A DNA stretch of 5,518 nucleotides from Pseudomonadota bacterium (GTDB taxonomy: Bacteria; Pseudomonadota; Alphaproteobacteria; Caulobacterales; Caulobacteraceae): the NCBI GenBank assembly GCA_023445955.1, contig JAEXJH010000216.1, positions 1 through 5,518 on the forward strand. Direction: 5' to 3'. A program made the translations under genes and the position numbers. This document shows positions 1-4,947 of this stretch, piece after piece. Under the pieces are notes generated by a model. It did not search any database. It had not been told where the DNA came from and worked only from the letters and a program-made list of their open reading frames with translations. The first letter of the stretch is position 1, and every line of letters starts with the position of its first letter.

Positions 1-179
1 CGCTTGGCCCGCTCGAACGAGGCGGTCATGTTCGAGCCGCCCAGGTCCAGTCGCGTGGCCGGGCGCAGGCGGATGAACACGTACTCGTCGTGGCCGTGCG
101 GGGTCTTGCACTTGGACGACGGGTCGCTCAGCAGCCTGTGGGCCATCGAGTACCGGCGATTGAATTCGAGGCTAAGCAT
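1..179 (-). CDS. QueD/PTPS-family 6-carboxytetrahydropterin synthase homologue (N-terminal 59 codons, cut by window edge)
   Basis: Reading the minus strand from the ATG at 179 gives a protein open to the window edge. It shows the start of the tunnelling-fold pterin synthase family: Y10-S-M-A-H14-R-L-L, then C24-K-T-P-H28-G-H30, followed by a beta strand (Y33-V-F-I-R-L-R-P40). His14, His28 and His30 match the family zinc ligands, and Cys24 with CxxxHGH is the QueD-type catalytic arrangement. Family enzymes act on 7,8-dihydroneopterin triphosphate: QueD makes 6-carboxytetrahydropterin for queuosine, PTPS makes 6-pyruvoyltetrahydropterin. The usual GMVxDF segment appears instead as N50-M-T-A-S-F55, so this is a divergent member. 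The ATG has only a weak AGG about 8 bases upstream; an in-frame TTG lies 57 bases further up. It lies downstream of two other pterin genes on the same strand, so a pterin substrate is likely but the exact product is uncertain. Confidence 0.85.
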   Translation of the reverse strand, partial: MLSLEFNRRYSMAHRLLSDPSSKCKTPHGHDEYVFIRLRPATRLDLGGSNMTASFERAK

Positions 180-205
180 CTGGAATACCTGGACCGGCCG
201 CTCTG

Positions 206-236
206 GTCCTACCGAGCGCGGCGCGGAACGCGTCAA
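206..236 (-). promoter_or_regulatory. Possible promoter for the QueD homologue
   Basis: On the minus strand TTGACGC (230-236) is an exact match to the Caulobacter -35 consensus TTGACGS. The best -10 in reach is GGTAGGAC (206-213), a partial match to GCTANAWC. The 16-base spacer exceeds the usual 10-14. If used, the transcript would start near 199 and leave about 20 untranslated bases before the ATG at 179. The element is weak on spacing and could be chance. Confidence 0.25.
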
Positions 237-277
237 ATGTGGAAAGGCGTTCGAGTGAAGCGAGGGTGACGATAGTC

Positions 278-300
278 GGGCGCTTCAAAGCGCAGCGCCC
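278..300. other. Hairpin between the SDR and QueD genes
   Basis: GGGCGCT (278-284) and AGCGCCC (294-300) form a perfect 7-bp stem around a 9-base loop. An alternative nested pairing (GCGCTT with AAGCGC, two-base loop on the minus strand) is possible. Read in the direction of the minus-strand operon it is followed by no T run, so it is a poor intrinsic terminator. It may instead attenuate, process or stabilise the transcript between the SDR and QueD genes. Confidence 0.4.
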
Positions 301-330
301 TTATCATGAACAGCAGGTCTTGCGCAAATA

Positions 331-345
331 TAGGCGCGCCAGGCT
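331..345. repeat. 15-bp exact repeat, copy 1
   Basis: The sequence TAGGCGCGCCAGGCT occurs here and, in the same orientation, at 4897-4911. Both copies are non-coding: this one lies just past the stop of the short-chain dehydrogenase gene, the other in the leader of the membrane protein gene. It contains the palindrome GGCGCGCC. No longer homology surrounds the two copies, so they are not a duplicated segment or clear mobile element ends. Confidence 0.4.
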
Positions 346-351
346 CGTCTG

Positions 352-1107
352 CTAGACGTCCGGGTCGTAGGCCACGTCGCGGGCGCGGCCCAGCAGGCTC
401 TCGCCGCCGTCGAGGGTCAGGGTCTGGCCCGAGAAGGCCGGGCTGTCGACGATGAACAGCAGCGCCTTCACGAGATCCGCCGGCGTGCTGCTGACGCCCG
501 ACGGCGTGGCGGCCGCGGCGCGGACATAGTCGTCCTGCGTCTGCTGGCCCGAGGGCAGGGTGACGCCCGGCGACAGGCCGCAGACCCGCACCTTCGGCGC
601 CAGCGCCTGGGCCAGCACCGGCGTCAGGGCGGCCAGGCCCAGCTTGCCGGCGGTGTAGGAGAAGTAGTCGGGATTGGGCGCCAGCACCTTCTGGTCCAGC
701 AGGTTCACCACCAGGCCCGTCTCGTCCTCGCCCAGGGCCGTGGCGAAGGCGTGGATCAGGAACACCGGCGCGGTCAGGTTGGCGGCGATGTGCCGGTCCC
801 AGCGCTCGGCGTCCAGGGTCTGGAGCGTGTCGTACTCGAACAGCGAGGCGTTGTTGACCAGCAGGTCCAGCCGGCCGAAGCGGGCGCGGACCTCGGCGAT
901 CAAGGCCTGGCAATTGGCGGAGGCGGCCAGGTCGGCCTGGAACAGCTCGACGGTGTGCCCCTCGTCCCGCAGAGCGGCCGCGTGGGCCTGCGCCTCCTCG
1001 GCGGAATGGCGGTAGTGCAGGGCGACGGCGTAGCCCGCCTGGGCCAGGCCCCGCGCCAGGGCGGCGCCGATGCGCCGCGCGCCGCCGGTGACCAGCGCGA
1101 CTTTCAC
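352..1107 (-). CDS. Pteridine-reductase-like short-chain dehydrogenase (SDR)
   Basis: This is a complete classical SDR of 251 residues from the GTG at 1107, probably an NADPH-dependent reductase of dihydropterins or dihydrofolate. Numbered from an alternative GTG at 1128 (7 residues longer), it has the nucleotide-binding TGGARRIG (14-21), H38-Y-R-H-S42 of the type that binds NADPH phosphate in pteridine reductases, N92-N-A-S95, and a catalytic Y158-T-A-G-K162. The residue 13 before the tyrosine, normally serine, is Asp145, as in Leishmania PTR1 (Asp181/Tyr194/Lys198). NNAS in place of NNAG also fits PTR1 and FolM. The GTG at 1107 is preferred because it makes a GTGA overlap with the aldolase stop and has AAGG 10 bases upstream. 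Relatives of known role include FolM and Agrobacterium PruA, both dihydromonapterin reductases. The reductase class is well supported; the exact substrate is inferred. Confidence 0.88.
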   Translation of the reverse strand: MKVALVTGGARRIGAALARGLAQAGYAVALHYRHSAEEAQAHAAALRDEGHTVELFQADLAASANCQALIAEVRARFGRLDLLVNNASLFEYDTLQTLDAERWDRHIAANLTAPVFLIHAFATALGEDETGLVVNLLDQKVLAPNPDYFSYTAGKLGLAALTPVLAQALAPKVRVCGLSPGVTLPSGQQTQDDYVRAAAATPSGVSSTPADLVKALLFIVDSPAFSGQTLTLDGGESLLGRARDVAYDPDV

Positions 1108-1490
1108 GCGGGGCGGACCTTGAACCACTCGACGCCGGCCGCGGCGGTCTCGGGGAAGATGTCCGGCTTGACCACTCGCACCCAGCAGGCGTCGACCAGC
1201 GGGTCGAGGAAGGCCGCGTCGACGGCCTCCTGCAGCAGGGTTTCCAGGAGGTCGACATGGTCGCGGCTTTGCCAGCCGACGATCAGGCTGCGCACCGGGT
1301 CATAGTCGATATAGGTCCCCGGACCGGTGAACTCGGTCCGGGAATACAGGCGCACGCTGAAGCGCAGCCGGTTGGGGCGCTCGGGGTGGCGCTCCCACGG
1401 GTGAAGCCCGCAACGGACCAGAACCTCGACGTCCTCCAGCACCGCGACCTGGTGCGGCGCGGCGGTCTGCCAGTCGAAGGGGCCCGGCAT
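1104..1490 (-). CDS. folB: Dihydroneopterin aldolase family protein (FolB/FolX type)
   Basis: The 128-residue protein has the usual length and layout of the family, which as ring oligomers cleaves 7,8-dihydroneopterin to 6-hydroxymethyl-dihydropterin and glycolaldehyde in folate synthesis. FolX relatives instead epimerise dihydroneopterin triphosphate. Visible landmarks are G28-L-H-P-W-E33, Y60-I-D-Y63, D77-H-V-D-L-L-E83-T-L and V107-K108-P-D-I. By alignment with the Staphylococcus aureus enzyme, Tyr63, Glu83 and Lys108 match its Tyr54, Glu74 and Lys100, and Glu37 probably its Glu22, so the active site looks intact. The ATG has no Shine-Dalgarno and begins 3 bases after the stop of the upstream micropeptide, so translation is probably coupled. 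The stop overlaps the reductase start by 4 bases. FolB is the default name; a FolX-like role cannot be excluded because the neighbour is a pteridine reductase. Confidence 0.85.
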   Translation of the reverse strand: MPGPFDWQTAAPHQVAVLEDVEVLVRCGLHPWERHPERPNRLRFSVRLYSRTEFTGPGTYIDYDPVRSLIVGWQSRDHVDLLETLLQEAVDAAFLDPLVDACWVRVVKPDIFPETAAAGVEWFKVRPA

Positions 1491-1493
1491 CGT

Positions 1494-1574
1494 TTAGTCG
1501 ATGCGGCCGAACTCGAAGTAGTTCAGGGCGAGAATGACGCCCAGGAAGATGGCGATGACACCGATCGCGAGCAT
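1494..1574 (-). CDS. 26-residue single-pass membrane micropeptide leading the pterin operon
   Basis: A short open frame encodes 26 residues: an Ile/Val/Ala/Leu-rich stretch (residues 2-17, beginning MLAIGVIAIF) long enough for a short membrane segment, then a polar tail ending N18-Y-F-E-F-G-R-I-D26. Support comes from GGAG (1582-1585) placed 7 bases before the ATG, a candidate promoter immediately upstream, G/C at nearly all third codon positions, and a stop only 3 bases before the aldolase ATG, which has no ribosome binding site of its own. It may be a real small membrane protein, a translated leader that delivers ribosomes to the aldolase, or both. I do not recognise a named family. With one predicted helix and little room for catalysis, any function would be as a partner or regulator. 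Confidence 0.65.
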   Translation of the reverse strand: MLAIGVIAIFLGVILALNYFEFGRID

Positions 1575-1609
1575 GGCGCGGCTCCGGAAAGAAAACAAAG
1601 GTCGAGCCG

Positions 1610-1638
1610 GCTTTAGCCGCCCGAAGGACTGACCGCAA
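1610..1638 (-). promoter_or_regulatory. Candidate housekeeping promoter for the pterin operon
   Basis: Minus-strand TTGCGGT (1632-1638), a 14-base spacer and GCTAAAGC (1610-1617) fit the Caulobacter pattern TTGACGS-N10-14-GCTANAWC, with one mismatch in the -10. The predicted start near 1603 gives a leader of about 29 bases containing the GGAG of the micropeptide. Its -35 overlaps that of the divergent candidate promoter for the Nudix gene. Confidence 0.45.
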
Positions 1639-1657
1639 GGCCGACACGCGCTAGACC
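1629..1657 (+). promoter_or_regulatory. Candidate promoter for a leaderless Nudix mRNA
   Basis: CTGACCG (1629-1635), a 14-base spacer and GCTAGACC (1650-1657) approximate the same consensus. Counting the last C as -7 places the transcript start at 1664, exactly the A of the Nudix ATG. No Shine-Dalgarno precedes that ATG, which agrees with a leaderless message. Confidence 0.4.
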
Positions 1658-1663
1658 TTCGCC

Positions 1664-2134
1664 ATGCTCTGGCGCCGTCGCATCGAACCGTTCACCCGCC
1701 CGCTGGTCTACGCCTTCTTCCGCATGACCCGAGGCCTGACGCTGGGCGTGCGGGCGGTGGTCACGGACGAAGCTGGCCAGGTCCTCTTGATCCAGCACAC
1801 CTACATCAAGGGCTGGTACCTGCCCGGCGGCGGAGTCGAGCGCGGCGAGACGGCCGAGACCGCCGTGGTCCGCGAACTGCAGGAGGAGGCGGGCGTCCGC
1901 GCCCTGTCGCGCCCGCGCCTGCTGTCGGCCCACAGCAACGAGGTTCTGCACCCCGGCGACCACGTCCTGGTCTACCGCGTCGAGGCCTGGGAGCCCTGCG
2001 CCTCGGACGCTGAGGGCGAGATCCACGCGGTCGGCTGGTTCGATCCCGGCGACCTGCCGGAGGAGACGACCCGGGCGACGCGGCGGCGGATCGCCGAGGC
2101 GTTGAACGGGGAACAGCCCGATCCGATGTGGTGA
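1664..2134 (+). CDS. Nudix hydrolase
   Basis: The 156-residue protein carries a complete Nudix box, G56-x5-E62-x7-R70-E-L-x-E74-E75-x-G77-V78, the Mg-binding helix that hydrolyses nucleoside diphosphates linked to another group. The preceding W51-Y-L-P-G-G-G57 and strand V40-L-L-I-Q-H45 are standard for the fold. The substrate cannot be read from the sequence: nucleotide sugars, oxidised nucleotides or other X-linked diphosphates are all possible. Residues 1-27 form a basic, aromatic lead-in that includes alternative Met21. The first ATG is preferred because a candidate promoter places the transcript start on it. The gene is divergent from the pterin operon across 89 bases. FolQ-type dihydroneopterin triphosphate pyrophosphatases are also Nudix enzymes, so a pterin link is conceivable, but only position supports it. 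Confidence 0.9.
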   Translation: MLWRRRIEPFTRPLVYAFFRMTRGLTLGVRAVVTDEAGQVLLIQHTYIKGWYLPGGGVERGETAETAVVRELQEEAGVRALSRPRLLSAHSNEVLHPGDHVLVYRVEAWEPCASDAEGEIHAVGWFDPGDLPEETTRATRRRIAEALNGEQPDPMW

Positions 2135-2140
2135 AGAGTT

Positions 2141-2200
2141 ATCAACTTTAAGGTGTATGATTATTATTGCAGTCTTAGATTGATAATCCTTAGATTGCAT
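2141..2200. promoter_or_regulatory. AT-rich regulatory island with direct repeats
   Basis: Only 17 of these 60 bases are G or C (28%), against roughly 70% in nearby genes. Within it CTTAGATTG occurs twice (2174-2182 and 2189-2197, 15 bases apart), ATTGCA occurs at 2166-2171 and 2194-2199, and GATTGATAATC is a short inverted repeat. It lies 28 bases before the start of the secreted protein gene, where a promoter and operator would be expected. No convincing -35/-10 pair could be fixed, and the protein that binds is unknown. Confidence 0.45.
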
Positions 2201-2228
2201 TGGGCGTCCTGCCCGGCTGGAGAGAATT

Positions 2229-2453
2229 ATGCGCTTGAAGAAGCTTCGTGTCGCCGCCGCCATCATCGCCGCTGCGGCTATCGTGCCGATCGTGACCCCG
2301 GCCCAAGCCCGGGTGCAGCTGACCGAGTGCGAGCGTCGCGCCTGGGAATATTGCAAGGGCGTGGCCAGCACCGACATCGAGCAAGCGATCTGCTACGACA
2401 ACACCGAACGGGAGCTGTGCCCGCCGAAGCCGGGCTTCCCGATCACCTGGTGA
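2229..2453 (+). CDS. Small secreted four-cysteine protein, unknown function
   Basis: The 74-residue product begins with a clear Sec signal peptide: basic MRLKKLR, an Ala/Ile-rich core (8-19), and a likely cleavage after A25-Q-A27. The mature part is about 47 residues with four cysteines (34, 42, 55 and 64; spacing C-x7-C-x12-C-x8-C), so two periplasmic disulfides are likely. It ends C64-P-P-K-P-G-F-P-I-T-W74. The start is secure: GGAGAG lies at 2219-2224, four bases before the ATG. The gene has its own AT-rich upstream region and a hairpin after it, so it appears to be a single-gene unit. I do not recognise the family. It could be a periplasmic binding, stress or envelope protein; there are no toxin or enzyme motifs. 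Confidence 0.8.
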   Translation: MRLKKLRVAAAIIAAAAIVPIVTPAQARVQLTECERRAWEYCKGVASTDIEQAICYDNTERELCPPKPGFPITW

Positions 2454-2484
2454 TCCGGCAGCGCCCCTAAGGCGCGAGCGGTTT

Positions 2485-2525
2485 GGCGGCGGTCCCTGGC
2501 GACGGGGGCCGCCGTCTTCGTTTCG
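2485..2525 (+). terminator. Probable Rho-independent terminator of the secreted protein gene
   Basis: The arms 2485-2496 and 2504-2516 can pair over 12 base pairs, with two G-U pairs and a loop of about 8 bases. They are followed by the T-biased TTCGTTTCG. It lies about 30 bases past the stop codon. The stem is strong but the T tract is interrupted, so termination may be incomplete. Confidence 0.6.
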
Positions 2526-2641
2526 CGCGAGGTTTGCCCTTCCCACCTGAACGCCGATCACATTAAATGCCTGTTTGAAACCACCCGCCGTCTCTCCAAC
2601 TAGAGCGGGTCATCCAAACCATCCAAGGGCAGGAGAACGGC

Positions 2642-4081
2642 ATGCGCGAGTACACCAAGTTCTATATCGACGGCGCCTGGGTCGACCCGGCCGCGCCCAA
2701 GACCCTGGACGTCATCAACCCGGCCACCGAAGCCGTCGCCGGCGTGATCTCGATGGGCTCGGAGACCGATGTCGACCGCGCGGTCCGCGCCGCCCGCAAG
2801 GCGTTCGACAGCTACAGCCAGACCAGCCGCGAAGAGCGCATCGACATCCTCGAGCGCATCATCGCCGAGTACCAGAAGCGCTTCGAGGACATGGCGAAAG
2901 CCATCACCGAGGAGATGGGCGCCCCCGCGTGGCTCGCCCAGCGCGCCCAGGCCGCCATGGGCATCGGCCACGTCCAGACGGCGATGGAAGTGCTCAAGAG
3001 CTACGCGTTCGAGCACGACCGCGGCACGACCCGGATCGTCAAGGAGCCGATCGGCGTCTGCGCCTTCATCACGCCGTGGAACTGGCCGGTGAACCAGATC
3101 GCCTGCAAGGTCGGTCCGGCCCTGGCCACCGGCTGCACCATGGTGCTCAAGCCCTCGGAAGTCGCGCCGTTCAGCGGCTATATCTGGACCGAGATCCTGC
3201 ACGCCGCCGGCGTCCCGGCCGGCGTCTTCAACCTGGTCAATGGCGACGGCCCCACGGTCGGCGCGGCGATGTCCAGCCACCCTGAAGTCGACATGGTCTC
3301 GTTCACCGGCTCGACCCGCGCCGGCATCGAGGTGGCCAAGAACGCCGCCCCGACCGTCAAGCGCGTCCACCAGGAGCTGGGCGGCAAAAGTCCCAACATC
3401 ATCCTCGACGACGCCGACTTCGCGCGTGCTGTCGGCGGCGGCGTGGCCTCGGTGATGATGAACTCGGGCCAGTCGTGCAACGCCCCGACCCGCATGCTGG
3501 TCCCCGGCCAGCGCATGGACGAGGTGATCGCCATCGCCAAGGCCGCCGCCGAGAGCCACACGGTCGGCGACCCGAACGGCAACCACAAGATGGGCCCGGT
3601 GGTCTCCGAGGTGCAGTGGAACAAGATCCAGGGCCTGATCCAGAAGGGCATCGACGAGGGCGCCACCCTGGTCACCGGCGGCGTCGGCCGTCCGGAAGGC
3701 CTGGACAAGGGCTACTATGTGAAGCCGACCATCTTCGCCAACGTCACCAACGAGATGACCATCGCCAAGGAAGAGATCTTCGGCCCGGTGGTCTCAATCC
3801 TGGGCTACGACACGGTCGAGGAAGCCGTCACCGTCGGCAACGACACCGAGTACGGCCTGGCGGCCTATGTCTCGGGCGGCGATCCGGAGGCGGTCCGCAA
3901 GGTGGCCTCCAAGCTCCGCGCCGGCCAGGTGAACCTGAATGGCGCAAGTCCTGACCTGATGGCCCCGTTCGGCGGCTACAAGATGAGCGGCAACGGCCGC
4001 GAATGGGGCGACCACGCGTTCGGGGAGTTCCTCGAGACGAAGGCGATCCTTGGGTACTCGGCGAAGGCGGCGGCGGAGTAG
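2642..4081 (+). CDS. NAD-type aldehyde dehydrogenase
   Basis: This complete 479-residue enzyme is of normal length for the family, which oxidises aldehydes to carboxylic acids with NAD(P). The catalytic set is intact: P145-W-N147-W-P, K170-P-S-E173, F221-T-G-S224, the general base in E245-L-G-G-K, the nucleophile in G276-Q-S-C279, and E378-I-F-G-P. Glu173 in KPSE is the residue that usually favours NAD over NADP. The GQSCNAP context is one I associate with aldehyde dehydrogenases of the CddD-like branch (long-chain oxo-acid oxidation); this is from memory, and the substrate stays open. AGGAG at 2631-2635 sits six bases before the ATG. It is flanked by a hairpin upstream and a strong terminator downstream, so it seems transcribed alone; no pathway partner is in view. 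Confidence 0.95.
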   Translation: MREYTKFYIDGAWVDPAAPKTLDVINPATEAVAGVISMGSETDVDRAVRAARKAFDSYSQTSREERIDILERIIAEYQKRFEDMAKAITEEMGAPAWLAQRAQAAMGIGHVQTAMEVLKSYAFEHDRGTTRIVKEPIGVCAFITPWNWPVNQIACKVGPALATGCTMVLKPSEVAPFSGYIWTEILHAAGVPAGVFNLVNGDGPTVGAAMSSHPEVDMVSFTGSTRAGIEVAKNAAPTVKRVHQELGGKSPNIILDDADFARAVGGGVASVMMNSGQSCNAPTRMLVPGQRMDEVIAIAKAAAESHTVGDPNGNHKMGPVVSEVQWNKIQGLIQKGIDEGATLVTGGVGRPEGLDKGYYVKPTIFANVTNEMTIAKEEIFGPVVSILGYDTVEEAVTVGNDTEYGLAAYVSGGDPEAVRKVASKLRAGQVNLNGASPDLMAPFGGYKMSGNGREWGDHAFGEFLETKAILGYSAKAAAE

Positions 4082-4110
4082 GGTTCGGCTCGCATTGAGC
4101 TAGCAATTGA

Positions 4111-4142
4111 GAGGGCGGGGCTGCGAGGCTCCGCCCTCTTTT
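4111..4142 (+). terminator. Rho-independent terminator after the aldehyde dehydrogenase
   Basis: GAGGGCGGGG (4111-4120) pairs with CTCCGCCCTC (4129-4138) over 10 base pairs with one G-U, around an 8-base loop, followed directly by TTTT (4139-4142). It starts 30 bases after the stop. It is the clearest terminator in the window and also argues against any start codon upstream of it for the next gene. Confidence 0.85.
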
Positions 4143-4190
4143 AGTAGAGGCAAGCTAAGCCTTGGAGCCTGCGCTGGTTTGGAAATCCGG

Positions 4191-4775
4191 ATGACAGTTC
4201 GAGAGCGCCTTGACCGTTTTGCCATACCTAGCTTCAGAGAATTTCTCGCCCGAGACCGCGAGGTTAGGCTCGCAATTGAGCGCGGAAATGAGGAGCTAGT
4301 CGCACTCGCGCGGGATCGGGCGATGTTGGCTGCTCGCCAAGCCGCTTCAGAAATGCACCGACTAGCCGATGCTGCGGCTGTCGAGCGGGAGGCTTGGCTT
4401 CCTGGCACGTTGTTCGGAAAAGCCAAATTGGAGCCAGAAGACGTAAGGCGTTGGGTTCAGCAAAGCTATTGCTGTGCCCTGCGTGGTCCGCCGTCGGAAG
4501 ATTTGGATTTGCTGGATGATATTGAGAACGCGTTCAAGCACGTCGAGCTTCGGCCGAAAAAGGTGCCCCGGCTGGTGACCTCCGATCGCGTTACGCTATC
4601 TCAGGAGGCTGGTTATGGCGGCGGTGCATTTGGGGAAGGGGTCTTTGGCGGCGCTGAGCAGATGGTCGTTACGCTTTCTGACAACTCACAGCGTGCATTT
4701 TCCGCGATTTTGCAGAACGCGCTAGATGCATGGACGCTCGCGATTGGAGATGATCTCCCACCCATGGAGCAATAG
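4191..4775 (+). CDS. Hypothetical protein, 194 residues, lower GC than its neighbours
   Basis: I do not recognise a named family. The protein starts with a charged, probably helical half (residues 1-70, rich in Arg, Glu and Ala). An R86-R-W-V-Q-Q91 segment follows, then an acidic stretch leading to D109-D-I-E-N-A-F-K-H117, a glycine-rich patch G141-Y-G-G-G-A-F-G-E-G150, and a C-terminal strand-helix ending near D179-A-W. There is no signal peptide or membrane helix, so it is probably cytoplasmic. The ATG at 4191 is chosen because the longer frame, from a TTG at 4107, would run through the terminator. A weak GGA lies 8 bases upstream. GC over 4201-4740 is 312/540 (58%), against about 70% in the dehydrogenase, with many A/T third positions, suggesting transfer from another genome. 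The D-x-x-x-A-x-K-H motif is reminiscent of uncharacterised bacterial proteins, but no function follows. Confidence 0.75.
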   Translation: MTVRERLDRFAIPSFREFLARDREVRLAIERGNEELVALARDRAMLAARQAASEMHRLADAAAVEREAWLPGTLFGKAKLEPEDVRRWVQQSYCCALRGPPSEDLDLLDDIENAFKHVELRPKKVPRLVTSDRVTLSQEAGYGGGAFGEGVFGGAEQMVVTLSDNSQRAFSAILQNALDAWTLAIGDDLPPMEQ

Positions 4776-4896
4776 GCACACGTCTTCACGGGTTGTCACA
4801 AGGCCCGACGATCGTCTCGCCGTGAGATGTAAGGTTGGCGCCCTCCCTGGAACGAAGACCTCCCCATCTTGCTCTCCCGGCAATCCGCGTTAACCC

Positions 4897-4911
4897 TAGG
4901 CGCGCCAGGCT
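4897..4911. repeat. 15-bp exact repeat, copy 2
   Basis: This is the second copy of TAGGCGCGCCAGGCT, in the same orientation as 331-345. It overlaps a small hairpin (GCCAGG 4904-4909 with CCTGGC 4920-4925, ten-base loop) in the probable leader of the membrane protein gene. The rest of the 172-base gap 4776-4947 holds no gene or convincing promoter that I can see. Confidence 0.4.
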
Positions 4912-4947
4912 GTAGGGGCCCTGGCAAGGTAAGCGGGGGCAGGTGCG

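Noticed and set aside
4..258. 84-residue plus-strand open frame at the left edge
   Set aside because: It is antisense to the QueD homologue, whose zinc-binding motifs on the minus strand are clear.
233..1258. 341-residue minus-strand open frame over the reductase and aldolase
   Set aside because: It is a different frame of the reductase gene with Arg/Pro/Gly-rich composition, typical of a shadow frame.
2574..2607. Possible promoter TTGAAAC ... ACTAGAGC upstream of the aldehyde dehydrogenase
   Set aside because: The spacer of 17 bases is longer than the 10-14 expected for this consensus and the -10 has several mismatches, so it was not annotated.
2600..3586. 328-residue open frame on the minus strand inside the aldehyde dehydrogenase
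   Set aside because: It is antisense to an intact, motif-complete enzyme, has no family motifs, and such long antisense frames are expected in GC-rich codon-biased genes.
4107..4190. Upstream TTG start extending the 194-residue protein by 28 residues
   Set aside because: The extension would be encoded by the terminator hairpin of the dehydrogenase and has no ribosome binding site.
4870..4896. Possible promoter or CtrA site around GTTAACCC upstream of the membrane protein gene
   Set aside because: Only a single TTAA half-site is present with no partner at the right spacing, and the -10 match to GCTANAWC is poor.
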